In this document: positions 18,006 through 27,262 of the stretch, in pieces
How positions within the stretch are numbered: the first letter of the stretch is position 1
Layout of the letters: each line of letters begins with the position of its first letter
From: Sporomusaceae bacterium
GTDB lineage: Bacteria > Bacillota > Negativicutes > Sporomusales > UBA7701
Length of the DNA: 64,000 nt
Assembly (NCBI GenBank): GCA_031460455.1
Contig: JAVKTQ010000005.1
Location: 164,389-228,388, forward strand
Reading direction: 5' to 3'
The notes under the pieces: model-generated
The model's input: only the letters and a program-made list of their open reading frames with translations
The model's database searches: none
What the model was told of the DNA's origin: nothing
Position numbers and translations under genes: made by a program

Positions 18006-18254
18006 GTGGCAAAAGTTAACTGGGAGTCGGCTGTTCTTGAAAGCAACAAGGGTATGTGGGCGGTCTTCGCCGGGCTGTGTAAGGGCTGCGGCCTGTGCAT
18101 CGAGAAGTGCCCGGTGAAGTGCATAAGCTGGTCCGAGGGGCTCGGTGTGTACGGCACGCCCCGCGTCGAGGCCGACATGGAAAAATGCATCGTCTGCGGC
18201 ATCTGCCAGACGGTTTGCCCCGACTGCGCTATCCGGGTCGAAAAGAAGAAATAA
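18006..18254 (+). CDS. 2-oxoacid:ferredoxin oxidoreductase delta subunit (2[4Fe-4S] ferredoxin)
   Basis: This 82-residue protein has two ferredoxin motifs, CKGCGLCIEKCPVKC and CIVCGICQTVCPDC, each ligating a [4Fe-4S] cluster. It passes electrons from the TPP site to free ferredoxin. The start is GTG behind AGGAGGGG. It is last gene of the four-subunit operon; the next gene begins 76 bases later. Confidence 0.94.
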   Translation: MAKVNWESAVLESNKGMWAVFAGLCKGCGLCIEKCPVKCISWSEGLGVYGTPRVEADMEKCIVCGICQTVCPDCAIRVEKKK

Positions 18255-18330
18255 TTGCCGCCTATGGACTGACCGGGGAAGGATAGTGTATTATAGAAGC
18301 AGATTTTGAGGTTGGTCAGGAGAATCGACG

Positions 18331-19299
18331 GTGAAACAACACGCCCTTTTTGAACTGGCACAGACCGAACTAGCAGCTGTAGAACAGGAACTGGCTTCTA
18401 TAATCCGGTCCAGGGTCGATCTAGTAACCGATATCGGCAGCCATTTGCTCAGGGCGGGCGGCAAACGCCTGCGGCCCGCCCTGTATATCCTCTGCGCCAA
18501 GTGCGGCCGTCAGGATCCCTCGGGGATCGTGCCTGTAGCCGCCGCCATCGAGCTTATCCACATGGCGACGCTGGTACACGACGATGTCATCGATAATGCT
18601 GCGACGCGAAGGGGACTGGCGACAGCCAACGCCCGCTGGGGCAACCACATAACCGTGCTGGCGGGAGATTATCTTTTCGCCAAGGCATTTTCCCTCATTT
18701 CCGCCCATGGCGGCAGTCGCGCCCTCCAGATACTTACGGAGACGATTTGCTCGATCTGCGAGGGGGAGATCAGCCAGGCCCGCGATCTGTTCAACCCCCG
18801 GCAATCGATGGAGGATTACCTTACCCGTATCGACAATAAAACGGCCGGCTTTATCGCCGCCAGCTGCGAGCTCGGCGCCCTCACCGCCGGCCTGCCGCCC
18901 GCAGAGGTCGAAGCCCTGCGGTATTACGGTTACGCCATCGGGATGGCTTTTCAGATTACTGACGACCTTCTCGATGTTACCGCTTCGTCGGAACAGATCG
19001 GTAAACCGGCGGGGAACGATCTCCGCCAGGGTGTCTTGACACTGCCTATAATATATGCCCTGCAGAATAGCCCCCAAGCAGGGGAGCTGCGCCAGATAAT
19101 CGAAGCCCGCGACATGACGGACGCGCTCGTGCAAAAGGGTATCGCCGTCGTTCATACGACCGACGCCGTGGAATACTGCTACCGCCAGGTGAGCGATTAT
19201 CTGGCGACCGCGCGCCGCGTGCTGCCGGCATCGCTGCCGGCGGAGGTGCGGAAATCGCTGTGGAATATAGCGGATTTCGTAGGGCTCCGCAAATACTAG
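18331..19299 (+). CDS. all-trans polyprenyl diphosphate synthase
   Basis: This 322-residue trans-prenyltransferase has GGKRLRPAL, a first Asp-rich motif (HDDVID, residues about 84-89) and a second (ITDDLLD). It condenses isopentenyl diphosphate units to make the long side chain of menaquinone. The start is GTG behind AGGAG. It probably supplies the prenyl donor for the UbiA-like transferase at 26.4 kb. Chain length cannot be read with confidence. It is followed 14 bases later by the regulator gene. Confidence 0.92.
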   Translation: MKQHALFELAQTELAAVEQELASIIRSRVDLVTDIGSHLLRAGGKRLRPALYILCAKCGRQDPSGIVPVAAAIELIHMATLVHDDVIDNAATRRGLATANARWGNHITVLAGDYLFAKAFSLISAHGGSRALQILTETICSICEGEISQARDLFNPRQSMEDYLTRIDNKTAGFIAASCELGALTAGLPPAEVEALRYYGYAIGMAFQITDDLLDVTASSEQIGKPAGNDLRQGVLTLPIIYALQNSPQAGELRQIIEARDMTDALVQKGIAVVHTTDAVEYCYRQVSDYLATARRVLPASLPAEVRKSLWNIADFVGLRKY

Positions 19300-19313
19300 C
19301 GCACGGAGGAAGC

Positions 19314-20096
19314 ATGTTTAGGCCGGTTAAGACGAAGAAAGTCTACGAGGAGATCATCGGTCAGATCAAGAAACTGATCGTCGACGGCAAACTCCAGCCG
19401 GGCGATAAGCTGCTGTCGGAGCGCGAACTGTCGGAGAAGCTCAATGTGAGCAGGGCGTCGGTGCGCGAAGCGTTCAGCGCTCTTGAGATGATGGGCATCA
19501 TCGCCATCCGTCCGGGCGAAGGCAGTTTCGTCCGCCAGGTGTCCTTCGAGGGGATGCTTGAGCCGCTTTCCTTCATCCTGCAGATGGAGATCGACGACAT
19601 CATGCAGCTCCTTGAGGTGCGCAAGATCCTCGAGGTGGAGACGGCCGCCCTTGCGGCCCTGAGGGCCACGCACGAGGATCTGGAGGATATCCACCGCTCG
19701 ATCCTCGGCATGAAGGAAGAACTCCGGCGCGGCGAAGTCGGCGACACCGCCGACGCGAGCTTCCATTTCGCGATCGCCAAGGCCGCGAATAACCCGATTC
19801 TCATCAAGGTCATGAATACCATCTCCGACCTTATGAACAAGTCTTTCCGCTCGTCGCGGCAGAAGCTTTTCCTGATCGAGAATATGCCGGCGGTGCTTTA
19901 TAACGCTCATTTCGAAATCTACGAGGCGATCTCCGACCATAATCCCAGCCTGGCCCGCCTGCGGATGCGCGAGCACCTGACGATGGTGGAGGATGCCATG
20001 CGCGAGCTGCGCGACGGCGGCATCACTTCGCTGAAAAATTTCCGCGATATTCCTTCGGAACACAAGATAAGAAAAGATTTCGGCTTCCCTTCATAA
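19314..20096 (+). CDS. GntR-family (FadR/LldR subgroup) transcriptional regulator
   Basis: This 260-residue protein has a winged-helix DNA-binding domain (residues about 10-75; LLSERELSEKLNVSRASVRE) and a C-terminal FCD effector domain with metal-site residues (ADASFHFAIA, NAHFEIY, MREHL). FCD regulators usually sense small carboxylates such as lactate. The next gene is a lactate permease, whose upstream region carries TGGCCTGACCA; the same palindrome class precedes the oxidoreductase operon at 15.0 kb. It is likely a lactate-responsive repressor. Start ATG follows GGAGG. Confidence 0.92.
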   Translation: MFRPVKTKKVYEEIIGQIKKLIVDGKLQPGDKLLSERELSEKLNVSRASVREAFSALEMMGIIAIRPGEGSFVRQVSFEGMLEPLSFILQMEIDDIMQLLEVRKILEVETAALAALRATHEDLEDIHRSILGMKEELRRGEVGDTADASFHFAIAKAANNPILIKVMNTISDLMNKSFRSSRQKLFLIENMPAVLYNAHFEIYEAISDHNPSLARLRMREHLTMVEDAMRELRDGGITSLKNFRDIPSEHKIRKDFGFPS

Positions 20097-20345
20097 CCCC
20101 GCAGTTGGTGAAGAAAGAAGCCTTTTTCTTGGGGCCGACTTTTCAGAATAATGGGAATGTTACAAGATTCACATATCCGCAAGGACGCCCGAATGGGCAT
20201 AATGAGAGATTATAACGATATATCAATTAGCTATAAGGGGTTTGGCGCGCGGTTGTCGAATATTCCGACGGTGAACCGCGGTCCGCTTTCAGAATTATGC
20301 AATATTCCCGATTTATTTTCCAAGGGTTGCCGGCCGATTACCCAT

Positions 20346-20362
20346 TATTGGCCTGACCAATA
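20346..20362. promoter_or_regulatory. GntR/LldR-type operator before the lactate permease
   Basis: TATTGGCCTGACCAATA has perfect 6-base arms around CCTGA. Its core TGGCCTGACCA differs at one base from the reverse complement of the operator at 15032-15042. It lies about 90 bases before the permease start, in a 353-base gap with no convincing gene. Confidence 0.6.
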
Positions 20363-20449
20363 GACCGTTTGAGGGGAGTGATGCGCAAGATAAGTGGGAG
20401 GGGAACTTGTCGGGTAATGTAGATTAAAAAAATGTAAGGGGTGTATGCG

Positions 20450-22105
20450 ATGAAATGGACTCAAATTTATGATCCGCTGGGTAATATCGGTCTTTCGGCG
20501 CTTATTGCGGCCATTCCGCTCTTTATCCTTCTGTACATGCTGGGCGTAAGGCGGGCGAAGGGCCATCACGCTGCTTTCGTGGGCGTTGCTTCAGCGGTTG
20601 TTATCGCCATCGCCGTATGGGGTATGCCGGTCGGTCTCGCGCTCAATTCTACCTTCCTCGGCGCCCTGTTCGGCATCTTCCCGATCGTCTGGATCGTTGT
20701 CACCGCTATTTGGGTGTATAACATGACGGTCGAATCGGGCGAGTTCGAGATTATCAAAAATTCGCTGGCCTCGATCACCGAGGACCGACGCCTGCAGGCG
20801 CTGTTCATCGCCTTCGCGTTCGGTTCGTTCATCGAGGGCACGGCCGGTTTCGGCACGCCGGTGGCTATCACCGCCGCCATGCTGGTGGGCCTGGGCTTCA
20901 ACCCCGTATATGCCGCCGGTATCTGCCTGATCGCCAACACCGCCCCGGTCGCTTTCGGCGCCATCGGTATTCCCATCGTGGTCGCCGCCCAGGTAACCGG
21001 CCTCGATATGATGCATATCTCGCAGATCGTCGGCCGCCAGCTGCCCTTCCTGTCGATCATCGTGCCGCTGTGGCTGGTTGTCACCATGTGCGGCTGGAAA
21101 CGCTCGATGGAAGTGCTGCCCGCCGTGCTTGTCGCCGGTATTTGTTTCGCCGCGACCCAGTTCTTCACCGCTAACTTCGTCAATCCCTATCTGCCCGATA
21201 TCACGTCGGCCGTCGTTACCATCGCCGGCCTGGGCCTGTTCCTCAAGGTGTGGAAGCCGGACAACATCTGGCACTTCCCGGATGAGAAACCCGCCGCCAC
21301 CGGCAAAGTCCAACTGAAGTACTCGGCCGGCGAAGTCGTCCGCGCCTGGGGCCCGTACCTGATTCTGGCCGTTCTCGTCTTCCTGTGGGCCGACGACAAG
21401 TTCATCGGCTTCAAGAAGGTCCTGCTCGGTTGGGAGAAAGGCCTCGGCCTGCTGCCCTTCGCCTGGCCCGGTCTGAATAACATGGTAATCAAGGCCGCCC
21501 CCGTGGTGGCAAAGGCCACCCCGTACGGCGCGGCCTACGGCATCAACTTCCTGTCCGCCGCCGGCTCCGCCATCCTGCTGTCCGGCATCCTGTCGGTGCT
21601 GATCATTCCCAACTACGGCTTCGGCCGCGCGATCAACTGCTTCGGCCGCACCATCAAGCAGTTGATGTACCCGATCGGCACCATCGCCATGATCCTCGGC
21701 CTCGCCTATATCATGAACTACTCGGGCATGAGCTCGACCCTCGGCCTAGCCTTCACCGCCACCGGCAAGGCGTTCCCGTTCTTCGCCCCGATTCTCGGCT
21801 GGCTGGGCGTGTTCCTGACCGGTTCCGACACCTCCTCGAACGCCCTGTTCGGTTCGATGCAGAAGACGGCTGCCGAGCAGATCGGCGTCGATCCCAACCT
21901 CACCGTCGCGGCCAACTCGTCCGGCGGCGTGTGCGGCAAGATGATCTCCCCGCAGTCAATCTCGGTTGCGACCGCCGCTACCGGCCTGGTCGGCGAAGAG
22001 GGCACGATTTTCCGCTTCACGCTGGCCCACAGTGTCGCGATGGTTCTCTTCATGGGCGTTCTCACGTATCTCCAGGCTTACGCGCTGCGCTTCATGCTGC
22101 CGTAG
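20450..22105 (+). CDS. lctP: L-lactate permease (LctP/LldP family)
   Basis: This 551-residue membrane transporter has about 13 hydrophobic segments. Family motifs include GTAGFGTPVAITAAMLVGLG, LTGSDTSSNALFGSMQ and the late stretch NSSGGVCGKMISPQSI. It imports lactate (or glycolate) with protons. ATG is chosen over an in-frame GTG nine bases upstream because AAGGGGTG then has normal spacing. It sits between the FadR/LldR-type regulator and the FAD-linked dehydrogenase, a typical lactate-use cluster. Confidence 0.94.
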   Translation: MKWTQIYDPLGNIGLSALIAAIPLFILLYMLGVRRAKGHHAAFVGVASAVVIAIAVWGMPVGLALNSTFLGALFGIFPIVWIVVTAIWVYNMTVESGEFEIIKNSLASITEDRRLQALFIAFAFGSFIEGTAGFGTPVAITAAMLVGLGFNPVYAAGICLIANTAPVAFGAIGIPIVVAAQVTGLDMMHISQIVGRQLPFLSIIVPLWLVVTMCGWKRSMEVLPAVLVAGICFAATQFFTANFVNPYLPDITSAVVTIAGLGLFLKVWKPDNIWHFPDEKPAATGKVQLKYSAGEVVRAWGPYLILAVLVFLWADDKFIGFKKVLLGWEKGLGLLPFAWPGLNNMVIKAAPVVAKATPYGAAYGINFLSAAGSAILLSGILSVLIIPNYGFGRAINCFGRTIKQLMYPIGTIAMILGLAYIMNYSGMSSTLGLAFTATGKAFPFFAPILGWLGVFLTGSDTSSNALFGSMQKTAAEQIGVDPNLTVAANSSGGVCGKMISPQSISVATAATGLVGEEGTIFRFTLAHSVAMVLFMGVLTYLQAYALRFMLP

Positions 22106-22202
22106 CGTAAACGAGCGGAAATAGGTGGCGGGTTTTGACGCCCGCCACCCCTTTCCCCCGAATTAACTCCCGTCAGACAATGCGCGGAGGAGAGAATTGA
22201 CA

Positions 22203-23582
22203 ATGAACGCAAACAATATTCAGGAGCTGAAGGCGATCGTCGGCCCCCAGTGGGTGGCGACGGAGAAGGAAGACCTGATCTGCTACGGTTATGACGCCAC
22301 CCCCGGCTTTTTCAACCTGCCGGAGGCGGTGGTGCAGCCGGGCAACAAGGAAGAAGTGGCCGCTATCCTCAAGCTTGCCAACCGGGAGAAGTTCCCGGTC
22401 TATACCCGCGGCGCGGGAACAAACCTGAGCGCCGGGTCGGTGCCAGCCCAGGGGGGCGTGGTGCTTTCGACTGCCCGCATGAACAAGATTCTTTCCGTCG
22501 ACCCCGAAAACTGGACGGCGGTGGTTGAGCCCGGGGTTATCGTGTCCGAGCTGAACGCTGCCGTAGAAAAATACGGTCTTATCTACCCGCCCGATCCGGG
22601 AACGGTAACCACCGCCAGCATCGGCGGTACGGTGGCCGAGAACTCCGGCGGCCTGCGGGGTCTCAAGTACGGCGTTACCAAGCACTACGTGACCGGCGTC
22701 GAGGTGGCGCTGGCCGACGGCTCGGTCGTCGAATACGGCGGCGGCAACGTGAAGGCGCCCGGTTACGATATGGTGATGCTGTTCACCGGGTCGGAGGGGA
22801 CGCTGGGGGTGCTGACGAAGATCACAGTGCGGCTCGTGCCCGCGCCCGCCAGCCGCCGCAGCATGATCGCCACTTTTGCCGATCTTAACGGCGCCGGCAA
22901 GTCGATCGCCGATATAATCAGCCACAAGATCATCCCGGCGACGCTGGAGATCATGGACAATTACACCATCCGCACGGTGGAGAGTTTTGCGAAGCTGGGG
23001 CTGCCGGTGGAGGCCGAGGCGATCATCCTGGCCGAGGTCGACGGCGACGCCGATACGGTCGAGGCGGACGCCGCCAAGATGGAGAAGATCCTGCGCGACA
23101 ACGGCGGCGAGGTCCGCGTGGCGAAGAGCGCCCAGGAGCGCGACCAGATATGGGCGGCAAGACGGGCGGCGCTGCCGTCGCTGGCCAAGCTCAGGCCGTC
23201 GACTTTCTGCGAGGACGCCACCGTACCCCGCGACAAGGTGCCCGATATGGTGCGGATCGTGACCGAGATCGCCGCCCGCAACAAGGTGGAGATCGGCACG
23301 TTCGGCCACGCCGGCGACGGCAACCTCCACCCCACCATCGTGACCGATCTGCGCGACGCGGCGGAGATGGAGCGGGTGTACACCGCCATGGACGAGATTT
23401 TCAAGACCGCGCTGAAGCTCGGCGGCACGCTGTCGGGCGAGCACGGCATTGGATTGGGAAAACTGAAGTATATGCCCGACCAGTTCGGCGCCGAGGGCAT
23501 GGCGGTGATGCGGGGCATCAAGCAGGCTCTCGACCCCAACAACATCCTCAATCCGGGGAAACTGGTGGGCGAGGCCCACTAA
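22203..23582 (+). CDS. FAD-linked D-lactate/glycolate dehydrogenase (GlcD type)
   Basis: This 459-residue flavoprotein has an N-terminal PCMH FAD-binding domain (YTRGAGTNLSAGSVPAQGG; GTVTTASIGGTVAENSGGL) and a C-terminal FAD-oxidase domain (GTFGHAGDGNLHPTIV; SGEHGIGLGK). It oxidises a 2-hydroxyacid, most likely D-lactate, to the 2-oxoacid. No EtfAB or GlcE/F partner follows in the window, so its electron acceptor is unknown. ATG is preceded by GGAGGAG. A terminator follows directly. Confidence 0.9.
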   Translation: MNANNIQELKAIVGPQWVATEKEDLICYGYDATPGFFNLPEAVVQPGNKEEVAAILKLANREKFPVYTRGAGTNLSAGSVPAQGGVVLSTARMNKILSVDPENWTAVVEPGVIVSELNAAVEKYGLIYPPDPGTVTTASIGGTVAENSGGLRGLKYGVTKHYVTGVEVALADGSVVEYGGGNVKAPGYDMVMLFTGSEGTLGVLTKITVRLVPAPASRRSMIATFADLNGAGKSIADIISHKIIPATLEIMDNYTIRTVESFAKLGLPVEAEAIILAEVDGDADTVEADAAKMEKILRDNGGEVRVAKSAQERDQIWAARRAALPSLAKLRPSTFCEDATVPRDKVPDMVRIVTEIAARNKVEIGTFGHAGDGNLHPTIVTDLRDAAEMERVYTAMDEIFKTALKLGGTLSGEHGIGLGKLKYMPDQFGAEGMAVMRGIKQALDPNNILNPGKLVGEAH

Positions 23583-23589
23583 AAAATCA

Positions 23590-23633
23590 CAGGCGGTGCG
23601 CGGCCTTCGCCGGATGCGCACCGCCTGTCTTTT
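23590..23633 (+). terminator. rho-independent terminator of the lactate cluster
   Basis: Perfect 12-base stem CAGGCGGTGCGC / GCGCACCGCCTG followed by TCTTTT. Confidence 0.92.
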
Positions 23634-23724
23634 GCGGGGGCGCGGGTGGCACAATCACGGCCTGTACTTTTGTCGCGCGGTTCAGTATAATTATAGTTAA
23701 AGTAGTTTAAGGGGATGTGGTGCT

Positions 23725-23976
23725 GTGTTCAACTTGGGCATGCCGGAACTGGCCCTGATTCTTGTTATCGCTCTCATCGTTTTCGGACCTGGTAAGTTGC
23801 CCGAGGTGGGCAAGGCGCTGGGCAAGGGTTTGGGCGAATTCCGCCGGGCGATGTCTGGCGAAGGCGCCGCGAAGGAGGAACCGATTACCATCGAGGCCAA
23901 GCCGGTTGAGAAGAAGCCGGAAGAGAAACCGGAAGAGAAACCCGCCGACACCAAGAAACAGGACGAGACGAAGTGA
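23725..23976 (+). CDS. tatA: twin-arginine translocase TatA/E-type subunit
   Basis: This 83-residue protein has one N-terminal membrane helix (residues about 4-20), the [20 protein letters not shown] amphipathic hinge-helix signature, and a charged tail rich in K, E and P (repeated EEKP). It forms the pore-like part of the Tat export system for folded proteins. The start is GTG. It lies 9 bases before tatC, a minimal TatAC operon. Confidence 0.94.
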   Translation: MFNLGMPELALILVIALIVFGPGKLPEVGKALGKGLGEFRRAMSGEGAAKEEPITIEAKPVEKKPEEKPEEKPADTKKQDETK

Positions 23977-23985
23977 GGATAACCA

Positions 23986-24729
23986 ATGTCTGATACGCCC
24001 CGGGAAATTGAAAGCGAACAGGGGGAGCAGGTCCCCAGCAGCGAGATGTCGCTAGTCGACCATCTGCAGGAACTGAGGAAGCGGCTGATCGTTTGCGTCG
24101 TTGTCGTGCTGGCAGCCAGCACCGCCTGTTATTTTTTTGCCGTCGAGCTTGTGCATATCATCACCGCCCCGGCCGGCAAGTTATACTATATGAATCCGGC
24201 GGAGGCCTTCTTCACTTATCTGAAGGTGTCCTTCTTCGCCGGTTTTCTGGTGTCCCTGCCGGTGGTCTTTTATCAGCTGTGGGCATTTGTGGTGCCGGCC
24301 CTGACAAAGCAGGAGCGGACAGCCTCGCTGTATCTCGTTCCCGCGTCGCTGGTGCTGTTTTTTGCCGGCCTGGCCTTTTCTTATTTCCTCGTGCTGCCGG
24401 CGGCCATCGGGTTCTTTATCGGTTTCGCCACCGAAGATTTGCAGCCGATGTTTTCCATCGGCCAGTATCTGTCGTTCGTGATTTCTTTCATGCTGCCTTT
24501 CGGCTTCGTGTTCGAGCTGCCGCTGTTTATCATCGTGGCCGCCAAGCTGGGCGTCATCGGTTCGGGCTTCCTGGTGGCCAAGCGGAAGATGGTCGTCGTG
24601 CTGTCGTTCGTGGTGGGCGCGGTCGTTTCGCCGACTCCGGATGTTTTTTCGCAGACGATGATCGCGGTGCCGCTGATGGTTTTGTACGAGATCAGTATTA
24701 TTATCGTTAAGCATGTGCTGCGGAAGTAG
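23986..24729 (+). CDS. tatC: twin-arginine translocase subunit TatC
   Basis: This 247-residue protein with six predicted membrane helices has the TatC N-terminal motif MSLVDHLQELRKRLIV and the conserved FxxPxL region (FYQLWAFVVPALTKQER). It is the receptor for twin-arginine signal peptides. An N-terminal hydrophilic extension of about 20 residues precedes the first helix. It forms an operon with tatA, and a palindromic repeat follows the stop. Confidence 0.95.
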   Translation: MSDTPREIESEQGEQVPSSEMSLVDHLQELRKRLIVCVVVVLAASTACYFFAVELVHIITAPAGKLYYMNPAEAFFTYLKVSFFAGFLVSLPVVFYQLWAFVVPALTKQERTASLYLVPASLVLFFAGLAFSYFLVLPAAIGFFIGFATEDLQPMFSIGQYLSFVISFMLPFGFVFELPLFIIVAAKLGVIGSGFLVAKRKMVVVLSFVVGAVVSPTPDVFSQTMIAVPLMVLYEISIIIVKHVLRK

Positions 24730-24744
24730 GCGGCGGTACTTGGG

Positions 24745-24865
24745 CGGCCGTTGATAAGTGCCCATCTGCGGCGGTAGGTCTGCGGGAGCTTGCTTGCGTA
24801 CGTTCCGAGTACGCGGCGCGGCGCTTCCTCGACCTGCCTTGCATCTGGGCACTGCTGAACGGCCG
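24745..24865 (+). repeat. interspersed palindromic repeat, copy C
   Basis: Same family as copy A and in the same orientation. The outer arms CGGCCGTTgATAAGTGCCC and GGGCACTgctgAACGGCCG pair. It has the cores CCATCTGCGGCGG and CTTGCATCTGGGC and a central GCGTACGTTCCGAGTACGC hairpin. It lies between tatC and the UbiD-like gene, about 40 bases before the latter's start. Confidence 0.85.
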
Positions 24866-24902
24866 CGACGCATTAAAGACCGAAAGACCGGGGGAGTTTT
24901 AA

Positions 24903-26363
24903 TTGGCATATAACGATTTGCGCGAATTCATCGCCGCTCTTGAAGCCCGCGGCTGGTTGAAGCGCATTCGCCAGCCGGTGGACTGCGAGCTGGAGATAAC
25001 CGAGATAACCGACCGGGTGTCGAAGCTGAGCGGCGAAAAAAATGTCGCCCTGTTGTTCGAGAATGTGAAGGGCTACGATGTCCCGGTGCTGATGAATGCT
25101 TTCGGCAGCATGGAGCGGATGGCGCTGGCCCTCGGTGTGGACAAGGTGGACGATATCGCCGGCGAGATCCGTGACCTGTTAAAGCTGCCGTACGTTTCCC
25201 TGCAGAGCAAGCTCGACCTTATTAAGCTCATTCCCGCCGCCAAGCGGGCGATCAATTTCCCGAAGTATGTAAAGACCGGCCCCTGCAAAGAGGTCATCAT
25301 CAAGGACAAGCCTTCGTTGGCCAAGTTTCCGGTGCTGAAGTGCTGGCCGGGTGACGCCGGCCCGTTCATCACGCTGCCGCTGGTGTTTACGAAGAACCCG
25401 CGCACCGGCAAGCGCAATGTGGGCATGTATCGCATGCAGGTGTACGACGAGACGACGACCGGGATGCACTGGCATGTGCACAAGGGCGGCGCCGACAATT
25501 ACCGCGCCCACCGCGAGCTTGGCAAGGACCGTATCGAGGTGGCGGTGGCCATCGGCGGCGATCCGGCGGTGACTTACGCCGCAACCGCGCCGTTGCCGCC
25601 GAATATCGACGAGATGATTTTCGCCGGCTTCCTGCGCCGCAAACCGGTGGAGCTGGTGAAGTGCGAGACGGTGGATATCGAGGTGCCGGCGACGGCGGAG
25701 ATCGTGCTCGAAGGCTATGTCATGATTGACGAAATCAGACGGGAGGGGCCGTTCGGCGACCATACCGGTTATTATTCGCTCGCCGACGATTATCCCGTTT
25801 TTCACCTCACCTGCATAACCCACCGCAAGAATCCGATTTATCCGGCCACCATCGTCGGCAAGCCGCCGATGGAGGACTGCTTCATGGCCAAGGCGACCGA
25901 GCGGATATTCCTGCCGCTGCTTCAGCAGGTGCTGCCGGAGGTCGTCGACATCAACCTGCCGCTGGAGGGCGTTTTCCACAACTGCGCGGTGCTGGCCATC
26001 AAGAAGAGCTACCCGCAGCACGCCAAGAAGGTGATGCACGCCGTGTGGGGCCTCGGTCAGATGATGTTTACGAAGATGATCATCGTTGTGGATGCCCATG
26101 TGAATGTGCAGGATATGAACGAGGTTTGGTGGCGGGTTTTCAACAATATCGACGCCCGCCGCGATATCGTGCTGGCCGACGGACCGCTGGACGCCCTCGA
26201 CCACTCTTCGCCCATGCCCCACTGGGGGACGAAGATGGGGATCGACGCGACCAAGACATGGCCGGAGGAGGGCAATACGCGGGAGTGGCCGGACGAAATA
26301 GTTATGACGCCGGCAGTGAAGAGCCGGATCGACGGGATATGGAAGGATCTTGGCCTTGGGTAA
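24903..26363 (+). CDS. UbiD-family decarboxylase, probable menaquinone (futalosine-route) enzyme
   Basis: This 486-residue prenylated-FMN-dependent decarboxylase of the UbiD family has the stretches GMHWHVHKGGADNYRAH, VAIGGDPAVTYAA and DEIRREGPFGDHTGYYS, which hold the conserved Arg/Glu residues of the family. The start is TTG behind GGGGGAG. The overlapping next gene is a UbiA-like prenyltransferase; together they match MqnL and MqnP of the futalosine menaquinone pathway. The reaction would remove the carboxyl of the 1,4-dihydroxy-6-naphthoate-derived ring. The UbiX partner is not in view. Confidence 0.88.
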   Translation: MAYNDLREFIAALEARGWLKRIRQPVDCELEITEITDRVSKLSGEKNVALLFENVKGYDVPVLMNAFGSMERMALALGVDKVDDIAGEIRDLLKLPYVSLQSKLDLIKLIPAAKRAINFPKYVKTGPCKEVIIKDKPSLAKFPVLKCWPGDAGPFITLPLVFTKNPRTGKRNVGMYRMQVYDETTTGMHWHVHKGGADNYRAHRELGKDRIEVAVAIGGDPAVTYAATAPLPPNIDEMIFAGFLRRKPVELVKCETVDIEVPATAEIVLEGYVMIDEIRREGPFGDHTGYYSLADDYPVFHLTCITHRKNPIYPATIVGKPPMEDCFMAKATERIFLPLLQQVLPEVVDINLPLEGVFHNCAVLAIKKSYPQHAKKVMHAVWGLGQMMFTKMIIVVDAHVNVQDMNEVWWRVFNNIDARRDIVLADGPLDALDHSSPMPHWGTKMGIDATKTWPEEGNTREWPDEIVMTPAVKSRIDGIWKDLGLG

Positions 26364-27204
26364 GCTGAAATCTCACCTCGACAATATCGCTTTTTCCCAC
26401 TCGGTGTTCGCGCTGCCGTTCGCGTATATGGGCGCTTTCCTCGCCGCCGGCGGCTTTCCCGGCGGCGGCGATCTTTTCTGGATAACGGTGGCGATGGTGG
26501 GCGCCCGCAGCGCGGCGCTGGCGCTCAACAATCTCATCGATCTGAAATTCGACAGGCTTCATCCCCGCTTCACCGCCCGGCCGATGGTAACCGGCGCCGT
26601 GAAGCGCTGGGAGGCGGCGCTGTTTATCGCCGTCAGCCTGGCGGTCTTTATTTACGCCGCCTATCAGCTCCATCCGCTGGCCCGCACGCTGTGGCCGCTG
26701 GCGGTCGTGCCTTTTGTCGTCTATCCTTACATGAAGCGGTTTTCGTGGACCTGCCACCTGGTGCTGGGGGTGGCCCTTGCCGGCGCGCCGGTGGGGGGCT
26801 GGATCGCCGTCCGCGGCGAACTGACCGCGCCGGTGATGCTGCTGGCGGCGGCGGTGGGCGTGTGGATCGCGGCGTTCGATGTCATTTACGGCTGCCAGGA
26901 TGTGGCCTTCGATAAGGCCCACGGGCTGCATTCCATGCCGGTGAGGTTCGGCGTGGCCGGCGCCCTGCGGCTGGCCCGGCTGATGCATGTCGCGAGCGTG
27001 GCCGCTTTCGCCGCGGCGGGGTGGCTGGCCGGTCTCGGCCCCTGGTACTACGCCGGGGTGGCGGTAGCGGCGGGCGTGCTCGTCTACCAGCACAGCATTG
27101 TGACCGCCGAAGATCTCAGCCGCGTTACCCAGAGATATTTCCTGCGCAACGGGCTGGTGGGGATGGCGATTTTCCTGTTCACGGTGCTGAGCCTCAGCCT
27201 GTAG
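26356..27204 (+). CDS. UbiA-family prenyltransferase, probable MqnP
   Basis: This membrane protein of about 282 residues has eight or nine hydrophobic segments. The two Asp-rich motifs of UbiA enzymes are NNLIDLKFD (residues about 57-65) and DVIYGCQDVAFD. It joins a polyprenyl chain to an aromatic acid. It overlaps the end of the UbiD-like gene; TTG at 26356 has the better distance from GGAAGGA, though TTG at 26350 is possible. Context suggests the prenylation step of futalosine-route menaquinone synthesis rather than ubiquinone. Confidence 0.9.
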   Translation: MGKLKSHLDNIAFSHSVFALPFAYMGAFLAAGGFPGGGDLFWITVAMVGARSAALALNNLIDLKFDRLHPRFTARPMVTGAVKRWEAALFIAVSLAVFIYAAYQLHPLARTLWPLAVVPFVVYPYMKRFSWTCHLVLGVALAGAPVGGWIAVRGELTAPVMLLAAAVGVWIAAFDVIYGCQDVAFDKAHGLHSMPVRFGVAGALRLARLMHVASVAAFAAAGWLAGLGPWYYAGVAVAAGVLVYQHSIVTAEDLSRVTQRYFLRNGLVGMAIFLFTVLSLSL

Positions 27205-27262
27205 CGCCACCGGCCGGCCGGGAGGCGGCGCAAGACGGGGTTTCCCGGAGAGGGGATCGAAA

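Noticed and set aside
20242..20258. TTGGCGCGCGGTTGTC as a sigma-54 promoter
   Set aside because: The GG to GC distance is one base short and the -12 GC is GT.
20151..20363. 70-codon frame between the regulator and lactate permease
   Set aside because: No good ribosome-binding site or family resemblance, and it runs through the operator.
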